A stretch of DNA of 64,000 nucleotides from an uncultured Dehalococcoidia bacterium (GCA_951812795.1 OX638325.1:1178001-1242000); one strand, 5' to 3'; shown: positions 52,639 to 62,666, numbered from the stretch's first letter. Numbers and translations: made by a program. The notes: a model not told the origin generated them from the sequence alone.

Positions 52639-52790
52639 CGGAGCTTATTCCAGATTGGTCGCATCTAAATCGAACCGCGTTCATACGCGTTCATAAAGAT
52701 AAACGTTCTCGACGTGGATTTTGTTCCATCGAAAGAATCGAAGCGGTCTCGATCCGCTCCAATCGTAGCGATCAGGGACGACTGCGACCC

Positions 52791-54173
52791 TTATTTCTCG
52801 GTGATGCTCCGAAGGAACGACGCGTTGTCCTTTGATCGCGCAAGACGTTCCAAGATACGCTCGGTCGCCTCTGTCGGGTTCCCATTGGATGACTGCTGTT
52901 GCAGCAACGAGAGCATCCGGCGCAACAGCCAGACCTGTCGCAAAGTGTCCGGGCTCTGCAGCAACTCTTCGTGTCGGGTGCCGCTGCGCTCCATCGAGAC
53001 AGCCGGATAGATCCTGCGATCCGACATCGTGCGGTCAAGGTGGAGTTCCATGTTCCCGGTGCCTTTGAACTCCTCGTAGATCAAGTCGTCCAATCGGCTG
53101 CCAGTCTCGACCAATGCGGTTGCGACGATCGTCAGACTGCCGCCCTCTTCGCAGTTCCGAGCCGCGCCGAAGAATTGCTTCGGCGGGTAGAGTGCCAACG
53201 GGTCCATTCCGCCCGACAACGTCTTACCGCTGCTCGGCAGCTTAACGTTGAAGGCGCGGGCCAGACGAGTCAAGCTGTCAAGTACCAACAACACGTCCTC
53301 GCCAGATTCCACGAGCCGTTTCGCACGGTCCAATGCCTGGTCCGACGTCTCACATTGATGCTCGACCTGCTCGTCGAAAGTCGAGGAGTAGACCTCGCCC
53401 TTAATCGACCGGCGCATGTCCGTTACTTCTTCGGGCCGCTCGCCGATCAAAGCGACGATGATGTGAATCGCCGGGTAGTTTTCGGCCACGGCGTGTGCGA
53501 TGTCCTTCAAGATCACCGTCTTGCCAGCTTTGGGCGGCGCCACAATTAGTGCGCGCTGGCCCTTGCCGATCGGTGCAATGATGTCGATCACTCGGCTATT
53601 GAGCTTGTTCGGCAGCGTCTCAAGCGTCAGCTGCTTGTCCGGGTAGACGACGGTCAAATGCTCGAAACGCGGGCGGCGGCGCGCGAATTCAACGTCGCGG
53701 CCATTGACCAACTCCGGCCACAGCAACGGATTGTTGCCGCGTCCACGAGTGCGCTCGCCCTGTGACCGCACCGGACCGGCGATGAAATCGCCCTGTCGGA
53801 GACCGCTCTTGCGAATCAGTCCGTTGGGAACGTAGATGTCATCGTCGCTACTCCCGCCTCCAGGAGGCCGCAAAAAACCGTAACCCTTGTCATGAACATC
53901 CAGAATGCCGGCACCGATTGCGATGCCGGTCGATTCGGATTTCGCAAGGAGCACCTGTAGAGCAAGCTCGGTGCGACGTTCCGGAATATCTACCAGACCG
54001 ATGCTCCGCGCCTCCACCATCAACTCAGCGTTGGTCATGGTTCCAAGATTGCCGAGGGCATCCGGACTCAATCGTTCTGATTGACGTGGAGCTGGTTTCG
54101 GGGCAATTGCAACTTGCCTCCGTTGTCCGTTCTGATCAACCGGAATCGACGTATCAATAGGGGTACGTGTCAT
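52791..54173 (-). CDS. rho: Transcription termination factor Rho
   Basis: Hexameric RNA helicase that ends transcription. The 460-residue protein has an N-terminal helical domain ([20 protein letters not shown]), the OB-fold RNA-binding region [20 protein letters not shown] and [19 protein letters not shown], Walker [10 protein letters not shown] (211-219), the arginine-finger/Walker B region [16 protein letters not shown], the Q/R-loop segments [22 protein letters not shown], and the C-terminal [23 protein letters not shown]. The length and motifs are normal. AAGGTG lies before ATG 54171-54173. It is 150 bp from surface gene E on the same strand. Confidence 0.96.
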   Translation of the reverse strand: MTRTPIDTSIPVDQNGQRRQVAIAPKPAPRQSERLSPDALGNLGTMTNAELMVEARSIGLVDIPERRTELALQVLLAKSESTGIAIGAGILDVHDKGYGFLRPPGGGSSDDDIYVPNGLIRKSGLRQGDFIAGPVRSQGERTRGRGNNPLLWPELVNGRDVEFARRRPRFEHLTVVYPDKQLTLETLPNKLNSRVIDIIAPIGKGQRALIVAPPKAGKTVILKDIAHAVAENYPAIHIIVALIGERPEEVTDMRRSIKGEVYSSTFDEQVEHQCETSDQALDRAKRLVESGEDVLLVLDSLTRLARAFNVKLPSSGKTLSGGMDPLALYPPKQFFGAARNCEEGGSLTIVATALVETGSRLDDLIYEEFKGTGNMELHLDRTMSDRRIYPAVSMERSGTRHEELLQSPDTLRQVWLLRRMLSLLQQQSSNGNPTEATERILERLARSKDNASFLRSITEK

Positions 54174-54418
54174 TAAGCACCTTCGCGTTAGGACTCAGCG
54201 AATTACTAAAGTGAGGGATCGCTTCTGGGCGATTTGTCTCCGAGTGGAGCGGTTGCCAGCCCGCCAATCTTCCCCATCAACCATCAGTTACACACCACAC
54301 CGCGCATGGCAATCCGCGTTCTGCGGAAAAGTCTATATGAAAAAACAACAGCGAGTCAAATCAGTCAGATGTCACGAATTCCAAATTTCCGGCCCGTTGC
54401 CACCGCCCCCCGTTGCCA
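54174..54418. other. Spacer between rho and pyrG
   Basis: No gene or strong hairpin is recognised in these 245 bp, which separate the pyrG stop from the rho start. A rho promoter is likely here but I cannot place it confidently. Confidence 0.4.
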
Positions 54419-56167
54419 TCAACTGCCAACTGACATCGCGCCCGCGAAAAGTTGGTGTTGAGTGCCTTCTGGTTGGAACTGCCGAGCGTACTGCACGAAG
54501 AGATCGAACAGCGGATGCGGCTGTTCGGGACGAGACCTAAACTCCGGATGAAATTGACTGCCCAGCATGAACGGGTGATCGGATAACTCAGCGATCTCGA
54601 CCAACGACAACTCCGGGTTCATTCCGCTGCTCTGAAGACCTAAACCCTCCAAACGCTCTCGATACGCGTTGTTGTACTCAAACCGATGGCGGTGCCGTTC
54701 GCTGATCTTCAACGTCCCGTTACTGATCTCACCGCCGTTCTTGGCCATCGCGTACGCTTCGTACGCCTTGGTGCCAGGAGTAAGAACGCAGGAATACTCG
54801 CCCAGACGCATCGTCCCGCCGATCTCGGTAACCTGCTTTTGCTCTTCCATCAGCGCAATCACCGGTTCCGACGCGGCCGCATCGAACTCCGTCGAATCCG
54901 CTTCTTCTATACCGGCGACGTGGCGAGCAAACTCGATGATCATCATCTGCAAACCTAGACACAGACCCAGATAAGGAATGCCGCCCTCACGCGCGTACCG
55001 CGCCGTCTGAATCATCCCCTCCGTCCCGCGCTTGTCGAAACCGCCCGGCACTACAATCCCCTGCGCCTTCGAAAGATAGCGATCTGCGCCATTCTCCTCG
55101 ATCAACTCCGAAGGTGTCCATTCAAGATCGATGCGGACACCTTGGTTTAGTTCCGCGTGTCGCAACGCTTCAACTACCGACAGATAAGAATCCTGGAGGC
55201 TCGTATATTTGCCTACGATCGATATGGACACTCGCTCCATGTCGCTGTCGTAGACAAACGAACCCTCGCCGTTATTCGCCAAATTCGGAGTATCCGCCAA
55301 CGCCTTCCATACCGGAGGCACCACCGGTTCCCGCCGCTCGAAACCGAGGCGATCCATGATCACCTCAGCCAGACCTTGGTTTTCCAACCAACCAGGAACC
55401 GCGTAAACATTGCCCAAAGTTGGCAGATAGATAATCGCGTCGCGCGGCACACCGCAATGGAGGCTGATCTTGTCCTTCAGGCTCTCCGCCTCTTCCTCCG
55501 AATCCGTCGGGTCGTTAAGACGACAGAGAATCGCATCCGGTTGAATACCCAACGCTCGTAGCGCGCGCACGCTATGTTGCGTCGGTTTCGTCTTCAACTC
55601 GTTTGTCGGCTTTAGCAAAGGAACGAACGTGAGGTGGATCGAAAACGAGTTTTGGCGCCCTTCCATATCCCGCATCCACCTAACCGCTTCGATGAACGCC
55701 TCCGCCTCCATGTCACCGACCGTGCCGCCGACCTCGACAATCACCACATCCGCGTCCTCGCTCTCCGCCAACTTGCTGATACGCCGGGCAACCGCACTCA
55801 CCAGATGCGGCACCACCTGCACCGTCTCCCCCAAAAACTCCGAACCCAAACGTTCCTTGTCCAACAACTCGTTATAGATCTGCCCCGCGGTCACATTCGA
55901 AAGGATCGTGAAATCCTGGTTCAAGAAGCGTTCGTAATGCCCCAGGTCCAGATCCGTTTCGCTACCGTCCATGGTCACGAACACCTCGCCATGTTCGAGA
56001 GGCGACATCGTCCCTGGGTCGACGTTCAGATAAGGGTCGAGTTTGAGAATAGTGACCCGCAGCCCCCGATTCTTCAACATGCGCCCGATAGATGCACAGG
56101 CGATGCCCTTGCCTAGAGAGCTGGTTACGCCGCCCGTAACGAAGATGTATCGACGGCGCTTACTCAA
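54419..56167 (-). CDS. pyrG: CTP synthase (glutamine-hydrolysing)
   Basis: Makes CTP from UTP, ATP and glutamine. The synthetase domain has YIFVTGGVTSSLGKGI (10-23), LKLDPYLNVDPGTMSP, EVFVTMDGSETDLDLGHYER and VEVGGTVGDMEAEAFIEA. The class I glutaminase domain has VPGGFDKRGTEGMI, the nucleophile Cys in YLGLCLGLQMM and FMLGSQFHPEF. DGSETDLD replaces the usual DGAETDLD. The length of 582 residues is slightly above average because of a C-terminal tail (QFQPEGTQHQLFAGAMSVGS). The start is TTG 56167. It is divergent from gatC. Confidence 0.97.
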   Translation of the reverse strand: MSKRRRYIFVTGGVTSSLGKGIACASIGRMLKNRGLRVTILKLDPYLNVDPGTMSPLEHGEVFVTMDGSETDLDLGHYERFLNQDFTILSNVTAGQIYNELLDKERLGSEFLGETVQVVPHLVSAVARRISKLAESEDADVVIVEVGGTVGDMEAEAFIEAVRWMRDMEGRQNSFSIHLTFVPLLKPTNELKTKPTQHSVRALRALGIQPDAILCRLNDPTDSEEEAESLKDKISLHCGVPRDAIIYLPTLGNVYAVPGWLENQGLAEVIMDRLGFERREPVVPPVWKALADTPNLANNGEGSFVYDSDMERVSISIVGKYTSLQDSYLSVVEALRHAELNQGVRIDLEWTPSELIEENGADRYLSKAQGIVVPGGFDKRGTEGMIQTARYAREGGIPYLGLCLGLQMMIIEFARHVAGIEEADSTEFDAAASEPVIALMEEQKQVTEIGGTMRLGEYSCVLTPGTKAYEAYAMAKNGGEISNGTLKISERHRHRFEYNNAYRERLEGLGLQSSGMNPELSLVEIAELSDHPFMLGSQFHPEFRSRPEQPHPLFDLFVQYARQFQPEGTQHQLFAGAMSVGS

Positions 56168-56326
56168 CGTAAAAAACGAGCGTTGTTGCGGAGGTTCGGC
56201 ACATGAAAAGTGTACCCAAAATTCAGACCTTTAGTGAGCGTCTCAATCCGAAAACGCGCAGATTTGCTCACATATAGAATCTTCGTTTGTGACACCAATC
56301 CAAGTGCAAGCCCAAGTGCAATACAA

Positions 56327-56623
56327 ATGAACTCCCCATTGCTGACGGAAGACGACGTCCGACACATCGCTCGCCTGGCCGCTCTACGCATCGATGATGC
56401 AGAGGTAGAGACCATGCGAAGCCAGTTGTCCAACATCCTCGCTCACTTTCAGACGCTGGCACAACTCGACACCCAAGGAGTGCCGCCAACCGGACACACC
56501 ACCGACGCGCACTCTGTGATGCGTGACGACGAAGAAATGGCGGCCCTCGATCGCGAGCAGACTCTCGCAAATGCGCCATTCATAGACGGCGAATTCGTCC
56601 GCGTCAGGCCAGTAATCGAATAA
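56327..56623 (+). CDS. gatC: Aspartyl/glutamyl-tRNA(Asn/Gln) amidotransferase subunit C
   Basis: A 98-residue small subunit that stabilises GatA and docks it to GatB during conversion of misacylated Glu-tRNA(Gln) or Asp-tRNA(Asn). Motifs: LTEDDVRHIARLAALRI, EVETMRSQLSNILAHFQTLA, a linker with TGHTTDAHSVMRDDE and the C-terminal NAPFIDGEFVRVRPVIE. ATG 56327 gives the standard length; the open extension to 56210 is intergenic. No ribosome binding site is evident, though a CCAAGTGCAA direct repeat lies just upstream. It is followed by gatA after 44 bp; no gatB is present in the window. Confidence 0.93.
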   Translation: MNSPLLTEDDVRHIARLAALRIDDAEVETMRSQLSNILAHFQTLAQLDTQGVPPTGHTTDAHSVMRDDEEMAALDREQTLANAPFIDGEFVRVRPVIE

Positions 56624-56667
56624 CCGTTGCTGCTGACGCTGACCGCCACCAGATTGCGTTTCCCACG

Positions 56668-58134
56668 ATGACAGAAACCCTTCCAGAAACCCACGCGTCG
56701 GCGCGCGAGATGCGCGCCAAGTACGAATCCGGCCAAGCAACCGCCCGCGACACCGCGCTCGCACACCTGGAACGCATTCAAAAGGTCGACAAACACACGC
56801 ACGTCTTCCTTACAGTACTGGACGAAAATCAAATCGTCGCCCAAGCCGACGCCGCAGACGAGATGATCCGAGCTGGCCAAGCCTCAGCCATGACTGGCAT
56901 TCCGTTCCTGATCAAGGACAACATATCAACCGATGGTGTCCGCACCACCGCTGCCTCCAAGATCTTGGACGGATACGTCCCGCCATTCGATGCCACCGCA
57001 GTCTCACGGCTCAAGAAGGCTGGAGCAATCATCCTTGGCAAAGGCAACCTCGACGAATTCGCCATGGGTTCATCGAACGAAAACTCCGCATTCGGAGCGG
57101 TCATCAACCCTTGGGGCAATAACCGCGTGCCCGGCGGTTCCAGCGGTGGAGCCGCAGCGGCCGTCGCGGCAGGAGAAGCCGCAATCGCTCTCGGATCGGA
57201 CACTGGCGGCAGCATCCGACAACCCGCATCACTTTGCGGCGTCGTCGGCTTCAAACCTACTTACGGGACAGTCAGTCGATACGGCCTCATCGCATTCGGC
57301 TCATCGCTCGACCAAATCGGACCCATCGCAAGAACCGTCGCCGACTGCGCCGACACCGCAAATGCGATTTCCGGCCGCGACCCATTCGACTCAACGTCAC
57401 TAGAACTCGACCTAGATTTCACGGAATACCTGGATCGCGACATCGATGGGATGCGCATCGGTGTTCCTCGTGAATACCTCGTCGAAGGCATCGAACCCGG
57501 CGTACGATCCGCATTCGACGCCTCGATCGCCGTCCTCGAAAGTCTAGGCGCCGTTGTCGAAGCGACCAGCCTTCCGCTCACCGACCACGCCCTCGCCGTC
57601 TACTACATCATTGCCCCATCTGAAGCATCAGCAAACCTCTCCCGCTTCGACGGCGTCAAATACGGAATGTCGGTCGATGGCGAGCCCAACGCTCGCGAAT
57701 CGATCGAAGCAACAAGGGGCGACGGATTTGGCCCAGAAGTGAAACGGCGCATACTCATCGGAACGTATGCACTCTCAGCCGGGTACTACGACGCCTACTA
57801 CAAGAAAGCGCAGCAAGTCAGGACTCTCATCCGGCGAGAGTTCCAAGACTCATTCCAAAAGTTCGATGCTCTAATCATGCCGACTTCACCGACCGTAGCC
57901 TTCGAAATCGGCGAAAAAACGCAGGACCCGTTCCAGATGTATCTCAGCGACGTATGCACCATACCGGTCAACATCGCCGGATTGCCAGGAATATCGGTCC
58001 CTTGCGGCCTCTCCGAAGGTCTACCAGTAGGACTGCAAATCGTCGCCCCCCAATTGGGAGACCGCACCGCGTTGCAGATCGCGCATGCCTACGAGCAATC
58101 GGCAAATTGGAAGCTGACACCCCCAGAACTATGA
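56668..58134 (+). CDS. gatA: Aspartyl/glutamyl-tRNA(Asn/Gln) amidotransferase subunit A
   Basis: A 488-residue glutaminase/amidase subunit that releases ammonia from glutamine for transamidation. The amidase-signature triad is spaced exactly as in known GatA: Lys 83 (FLIKDNIS), cis-Ser 158 (VPGGSSGGAAAAV) and Ser 182 (GSDTGGSIRQPA). GatA-specific stretches include SSNENSAFGAVINPWG, RYGLIAFGSSLDQIGP and DALIMPTSPTVAFEIGE, with PVNIAGLPGISVPCG near the end. It is co-transcribed with gatC and overlaps the next lipoprotein gene by 4 nt (ATGA). Confidence 0.96.
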   Translation: MTETLPETHASAREMRAKYESGQATARDTALAHLERIQKVDKHTHVFLTVLDENQIVAQADAADEMIRAGQASAMTGIPFLIKDNISTDGVRTTAASKILDGYVPPFDATAVSRLKKAGAIILGKGNLDEFAMGSSNENSAFGAVINPWGNNRVPGGSSGGAAAAVAAGEAAIALGSDTGGSIRQPASLCGVVGFKPTYGTVSRYGLIAFGSSLDQIGPIARTVADCADTANAISGRDPFDSTSLELDLDFTEYLDRDIDGMRIGVPREYLVEGIEPGVRSAFDASIAVLESLGAVVEATSLPLTDHALAVYYIIAPSEASANLSRFDGVKYGMSVDGEPNARESIEATRGDGFGPEVKRRILIGTYALSAGYYDAYYKKAQQVRTLIRREFQDSFQKFDALIMPTSPTVAFEIGEKTQDPFQMYLSDVCTIPVNIAGLPGISVPCGLSEGLPVGLQIVAPQLGDRTALQIAHAYEQSANWKLTPPEL

Positions 58135-58655
58135 CAAAAACCGCCATTCTTGATTCGCCAATAGTCAAGTCCCTCCTCGTTCTCACAATGGCCGTTCTCG
58201 CTTTGGCGATCGCGTGCCTGTCCGAGGAAGACCCAACATCTTCAACGTCCGAGACCCTCGTGGCTGTCGACGAAATGCGGTGTCCCGCCCTCGAGGAGTC
58301 GCCACAACTTGGCGATGTCCCACAGGGCCCGCCTCCTGCTCTCCCAAACATCTTCAATGGAACCGCCTACGTTAACGGCGAGCCAGTGCCTGAAGGCGAA
58401 CAGGTCTACGTTAAGTTGGTCACCTCGCGCTCTTGGCCCGTCGAAGTCGGTCAAAACGGGAAATTCCGCGACATCATCCACGGACCCGTCAGCGACAAAG
58501 ACCAAGGCATCCCATTCGTCTTCTGCCTCGGCGACCCCGATGGCGTCGCTGTCAAAGCAGAAGAGATTATCGAATTCGATGGGAGCGAACCATTCAAAAT
58601 CACCGATGTAGAACTCAATTTTCCTTTGCTGCCCAGTGAACTGGAATCCAACTGA
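58131..58655 (+). CDS. Small putative lipoprotein, unknown function
   Basis: A 174-residue protein with the signal segment SLLVLTMAVLALAIAC, whose Cys fits a lipobox, followed by an acidic Ser/Thr spacer and a compact beta-rich domain: NIFNGTAYVNGEPVPEGEQV, LVTSRSWPVEVGQNGKFRDI, IPFVFCLGDPDGVAVKAEE and DVELNFPLLP. The pattern (a short protein asking for an N-terminal carboxypeptidase-regulatory-like or transthyretin-like fold) suggests an extracellular beta domain, but no family is assigned. It overlaps gatA by ATGA and the next gene by one nt, so it is translationally coupled to both. Confidence 0.65.
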   Translation: MTKTAILDSPIVKSLLVLTMAVLALAIACLSEEDPTSSTSETLVAVDEMRCPALEESPQLGDVPQGPPPALPNIFNGTAYVNGEPVPEGEQVYVKLVTSRSWPVEVGQNGKFRDIIHGPVSDKDQGIPFVFCLGDPDGVAVKAEEIIEFDGSEPFKITDVELNFPLLPSELESN

Positions 58656-59176
58656 TGCTCCTCGAACTCGGCGGCGTCGCACCCCACGTCGACGAGACGG
58701 CGTTCGTAAGCGCACAGGCTACGCTGATCGGAGACGTGCGCGTCGGACCTCGATCAAGCGTCTGGCAAGGAGCCGTAATCCGAGCCGACAGTGGAACCAT
58801 CACTATCGGTTCGGGATCAAACGTCCAAGACAACACCGTGATCCACGCCGACGACGATGCCACAATCGGCGACGACGTGACGATAGGTCATGGCGTCGTG
58901 TGCCACGGCAAGACGATCGGCGACGGCTGTCTGCTCGGCAACGGATCGGTTCTAAACGATGGCGTCGTTTTAGGAAAAGGATGCCTAGTTGCGGCGGGTT
59001 CCGTTATCCCTGAAAACGCCAATTTCGATGACAACCAATTGATCCGAGGCGTCCCCGGTAAAGCCATCGGAAGGTTACGTACCAGGCACCAACAGTTGCA
59101 GCAACGCGCCGCCCTGAGCTACGTCAACCGCATCGAACGCTACAAGCGGTCATCCTCTCCAGACAACCCCCTCTAA
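58655..59176 (+). CDS. Gamma-carbonic anhydrase-like hexapeptide-repeat protein
   Basis: A 173-residue left-handed beta-helix protein. Hexapeptide repeats run through residues 15-125 (for example ATLIGDVRVGPRSSVWQGAVI, trimmed here to the turn residues). Candidate zinc ligands are His 64 (NTVIHADDD), His 79 (TIGHG) and His 84 (VCHGKTIG), the H...H-x4-H spacing of the gamma-carbonic anhydrase/PaaY/YrdA group, followed by LLGNGSVLNDG and the trimerising C-terminal helix. Activity ranges from carbonic anhydrase to unknown in this group. Start ATG shares its A with the preceding stop (TGATG). Confidence 0.83.
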   Translation: MLLELGGVAPHVDETAFVSAQATLIGDVRVGPRSSVWQGAVIRADSGTITIGSGSNVQDNTVIHADDDATIGDDVTIGHGVVCHGKTIGDGCLLGNGSVLNDGVVLGKGCLVAAGSVIPENANFDDNQLIRGVPGKAIGRLRTRHQQLQQRAALSYVNRIERYKRSSSPDNPL

Positions 59177-59187
59177 CCGACCCGGAA

Positions 59188-60861
59188 CTACATCCGCTCC
59201 GGCGCATTCATCCCCATGATGTTCAACGTGCCCTCAAGCACGATACGCGCCGCGTCAACCAACAACAACCTAGCCTTCGTCAACTCCGCATCAGCCGGTT
59301 CGCTCGAGATCACACGACACGCTTCGTAGAAACGTTGCAACTCACGCGCCACTTCGTACGCAAAATGCGGCATGTGATGTGGCTCCAACATCTCCGCCGA
59401 CCGCGCAATTACATCTGGAAGCTCGTTCAACCGACGCATCAGCGCAAGTTCCTGGCTTGTCGTCAGCAACGAAACATCGCCATCCTCGAATTCAATACCC
59501 CGATCCTTCGCGGCACGAAGCACTGCGCAAAGCCGCGCATGCGCGTACTGCACATAAAACACCGGGTTCTCCGCTGTCTCAGCTTTAGCCAACTCAAGGT
59601 CGAACTCCATGTGTGTACCAGGTGTTCGCTCCAAGAAGATGAAGTGGCAGGCATCGGCACCCACCGCGTCCAACAATTCGTCTGCACCGATGAAATTGTC
59701 TTTACGCTTATTGAAACTGACCGTCTCATCGCCCTCTTTGAAATTGACCATCTGATTGATGATGATCGTCAGATTGTCGGATTCGACGCCCAGTGAATTG
59801 ACCACCGCGTTCATTCTGGCAATGTGTCCATGGTGATCAGCGCCCCAAACGTTGATCACGCGGTCGAAACCTCGCTTCACGAATTTGTTGTAGTGGTATG
59901 CGATATCGGTTCCGAAATACGATGGCCCACGTTCCATCGAACGGATAATCACGCTGTCGCTCTCGAGACCCACCTTGGTGCCCAGGAACCACAACGCTCC
60001 TTCGCGCTCTGAGATGAATCCCCGGTCCTTCAGCAGTTCCAACGATTCGTTGAAATCTTCACCGTCGATCAACGATTTCTCGCTGAACCACTCGTCATAC
60101 TCGATCCCCATCCTCGACAACGTGGCGCGAATGTTAGCCAATGTGCGATCCAATGCCGTTTTCCTGATGACGCCAATCGCTTCGTCCTCGCTCATCTCAA
60201 CCACCGCGTCACCGTACTCGGCGTACAACTCAGCGCCCAACTTTGCGACGAATTCGCCCGGATAAGACTCCGCACCCAATTCAACATCTTTACCAGCTGC
60301 CTGCAGGAAACGAACATAGGCAGATTCCATATAAATACGCATCTGATTGCCCGCGTCGTTGACGTAGTACTCCCGCTGCACATCGAAACCCGCCGCATCC
60401 AAGATGTTCGCGATGCCGTTGCCGATCACCGCGCCCCGCACGTGCCCAATATGCAATGGTCCAGTCGGATTTACGCTCACGAACTCGACCTGGACCTTCT
60501 GACCCGCACCGATGTCGGAATGCGCGAACTTCACGCCCTGCTGGCGGATAACGTTAACCCGCGACCGGAGCCATTCGTCGTCCAATCGGAAATTGATAAA
60601 TCCCGGGCCCGCGACGCTCACATCGCGGACCATCGAAGACCGCTCTACGGATTCCGCGATCTTGGCAGCGATCTCGCGCGGCGCCATTCGCATGCTCGAA
60701 GCCAAAGCCAGCGCAATGCTCGTGCTGTAGTCCCCGTGCTCCGCGTGTTTCGGACGCTCAACCGTCGGAGTTACCTCACCGATCTGCGGCAATGTATCTG
60801 CTGCAATAGCCGAATCGAGAGCCGAAACAACCATCTCCGCTATCTGTTTTTGGGGGTGCAT
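59188..60861 (-). CDS. argS: Arginyl-tRNA synthetase
   Basis: Class I synthetase of 557 residues that charges tRNA-Arg. The N-terminal Add1 domain has RPKHAEHGDYSTSIALALA. The HIGH motif is in VSVNPTGPLHIGHVRGAVIG, then YYVNDAGNQM, FGTDIAYHYNKFVKRGFDRV and WGADHHGHIARM. The KMSKS equivalent is degenerate (TVSFNKRKDNFIGADEL), as is usual in bacterial ArgRS. The C-terminal anticodon domain includes YVQYAHARLCAVLR and FYEACRVI. ATG 60861 (MHPQKQIAEM) is chosen over an open extension to 60891. It converges with the gat operon; the stop is 11 bp from the previous gene end. Confidence 0.96.
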   Translation of the reverse strand: MHPQKQIAEMVVSALDSAIAADTLPQIGEVTPTVERPKHAEHGDYSTSIALALASSMRMAPREIAAKIAESVERSSMVRDVSVAGPGFINFRLDDEWLRSRVNVIRQQGVKFAHSDIGAGQKVQVEFVSVNPTGPLHIGHVRGAVIGNGIANILDAAGFDVQREYYVNDAGNQMRIYMESAYVRFLQAAGKDVELGAESYPGEFVAKLGAELYAEYGDAVVEMSEDEAIGVIRKTALDRTLANIRATLSRMGIEYDEWFSEKSLIDGEDFNESLELLKDRGFISEREGALWFLGTKVGLESDSVIIRSMERGPSYFGTDIAYHYNKFVKRGFDRVINVWGADHHGHIARMNAVVNSLGVESDNLTIIINQMVNFKEGDETVSFNKRKDNFIGADELLDAVGADACHFIFLERTPGTHMEFDLELAKAETAENPVFYVQYAHARLCAVLRAAKDRGIEFEDGDVSLLTTSQELALMRRLNELPDVIARSAEMLEPHHMPHFAYEVARELQRFYEACRVISSEPADAELTKARLLLVDAARIVLEGTLNIMGMNAPERM

Positions 60862-60987
60862 ACAATCCCAATCTGAAATCCGTACGCGCAAGCCGATATT
60901 CTCGACCGCACATGTATCCTGCTAACACACCAACTTCCGTACATATATAAGGATAAGAAAACGCGTTCGGTTGGCTCAGGTCAATCG

Positions 60988-61242
60988 ATGCCATCTCCTC
61001 CCATGACCGAAACAAATTTACCCCCCAACGCAAGCCAACGCGCCGAAGACATCGCCAATGCTGGAGGTCGCGTCGGAATACCGATCTCTGAGGAACACGC
61101 AAAACTCGCCGCGCAGTGGGGCGACTCGCTCTATCAATCCGCCAACGTCGTACGCGCCATCGACTACCAAGCCCACGAACCCTCCAACGTGTTCAATCCC
61201 ATCGGATCCAACGACGTTCCCCGCGAAAGGAACGACCGATGA
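60988..61242 (+). CDS. AtzG/GatC-like small protein coupled to an amidase
   Basis: An 84-residue protein (80 from the second ATG at 61003). After a polar start it has RVGIPISEEHAKLAAQW, a helix DSLYQSANVVRAIDYQ and the ending EPSNVFNP. This resembles the AtzG-like (DUF4089) small subunits, with a LGLPI...V..nl entry, a helix and a final EPAPVFRP-like motif, that pair with AtzE-type amidases much as GatC pairs with GatA. Its stop overlaps the amidase start by 4 nt (ATGA), giving coupled translation. The assignment rests on this pattern and context and is less certain than the amidase. Confidence 0.6.
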   Translation: MPSPPMTETNLPPNASQRAEDIANAGGRVGIPISEEHAKLAAQWGDSLYQSANVVRAIDYQAHEPSNVFNPIGSNDVPRERNDR

Positions 61243-62666
61243 GCAACGAGCGTACACTGTTGGCATTCGATTCGATCCACGAACTAGCCCCGAAAATCAA
61301 AGATGGATCGGTTTCGCCGGTCGATATCACCGAGATCGCGCTCGAACGCACGGCGGCCCTCAATCCTAAGTTGAACGCCTTTCTCGACATCTGGCATGAT
61401 GAAGCGCTCGCGGCCGCGACCAAAGCCGAAAGAGATATTGCGGACGGTCGATACTTGGGTCCGATGCACGGCATCCCGATCGGTCTAAAAGACCTCGTCG
61501 ATGTCGCCGGCAAAGTCACCACTGGCGGCTCGAAAGTCCTCCAATCCAACATCGCCAAGAACGACGCAACCGTCACTTACCGTTTGAAGCGCGCCGGCGC
61601 AACCTTTATCGGCAAGACCAACCTCGTCGAGTTCGCGTTCGGAGCTGCTGGCGTGAATCCCTACACCGGAGATGCCCGCAACCCGTGGGACACGGACAAG
61701 ATCACCGGTGGCTCAAGCAGCGGATCCGGCGCTGGTGTCGCCGCCGGCATGGTCTACGGCGCACTCGGCTCCGACACCGGCGGAAGTATCCGGATGCCCG
61801 CATCGCTATGCGGCATCGCAGGTTTGAAACCTACATACGGACGTGTCCCCCGCACCGGCGTCCTCGACCTCTGCTGGAGTTGTGACCACGTCGGGCCGAT
61901 GACCCGCCGAACCGCGGACTGCGCCCACATGCTCAACGCAATCGCCGGACACGACCCGCTCGACATCGCGTCATCCACGCGTCCGGTTCCCGACTTCGCG
62001 GCAGATCTCGATAAGGGTGTCGACGGATTGCGCATCGGAGTCCCCGAAAACTACTTCTTCGATCCCGACATCGTCGATCCCGAAATAGCCGCCGCAGTCA
62101 ACACCGCCATCGAGTTGCTGGCCAACAACGGCGCCGAGATCGTTCCCGTGCCTATGGATTGGGTATCGAACGGCAGGTCGATCAATATGATCATCACCCT
62201 CGCCGAAGCCACCGCGGTCCACGAAAAAATGCTCGCCGACCACGCCGACGACTACACCCCGGCAGTCCGTAGCCGCATTCAATCCGCACTCGCAATGCCC
62301 GCCGTCGACTACGTCCGTGCCCAACGCGCCCGCCAAGCATTCTCCGTCGCCATGGCCGAGGCAACCAAAGACATCGACGTCCTCGCTACGCCAACGGTAC
62401 CGGTCCGCACTCACACCATCGCAGAATGCACACCCGCGCCCGGCGAAGCCATCGCTGACAAAGGCGCCGAGATCCCGCTCTTCACATCCATCTTCGACGT
62501 CACTGGCGAACCATCAATCTCCGTAATGTGCGGATTCGATTCCTCCAACATGCCCATTGGACTAATGATCACCGGCCACGCCTTCGACGAAACAAACGTC
62601 GTACGCGTAGGCCACGCCTACGAAGAGCTATCCGGTTGGCACGCTCAAAGACCTCCGATCTCCTAA
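61239..62666 (+). CDS. Amidase signature family enzyme
   Basis: A 475-residue amidohydrolase, paralogous to the nearby GatA but distinct. The Lys-cisSer-Ser triad is Lys 84 (IGLKDLVDVAG), Ser 159 (ITGGSSSGSGAGVA) and Ser 183 (GSDTGGSIRMPA), with the same 75- and 24-residue spacings as GatA. It lacks the GatA-specific SSNENSAFG region, having FAFGAAGVNPYTGDARNPW. ATG 61239 has AAAGGA 8 nt upstream. Paired with the AtzG-like protein, it may act on a small amide such as a biuret- or urea-derived compound, or on another amide; the substrate is not determinable from sequence. Confidence 0.87.
   Translation: MSNERTLLAFDSIHELAPKIKDGSVSPVDITEIALERTAALNPKLNAFLDIWHDEALAAATKAERDIADGRYLGPMHGIPIGLKDLVDVAGKVTTGGSKVLQSNIAKNDATVTYRLKRAGATFIGKTNLVEFAFGAAGVNPYTGDARNPWDTDKITGGSSSGSGAGVAAGMVYGALGSDTGGSIRMPASLCGIAGLKPTYGRVPRTGVLDLCWSCDHVGPMTRRTADCAHMLNAIAGHDPLDIASSTRPVPDFAADLDKGVDGLRIGVPENYFFDPDIVDPEIAAAVNTAIELLANNGAEIVPVPMDWVSNGRSINMIITLAEATAVHEKMLADHADDYTPAVRSRIQSALAMPAVDYVRAQRARQAFSVAMAEATKDIDVLATPTVPVRTHTIAECTPAPGEAIADKGAEIPLFTSIFDVTGEPSISVMCGFDSSNMPIGLMITGHAFDETNVVRVGHAYEELSGWHAQRPPIS

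Noticed and set aside
56210-56326. Longer GatC start
   Set aside because: The extra residues do not belong to the GatC family; ATG 56327 gives the usual length.
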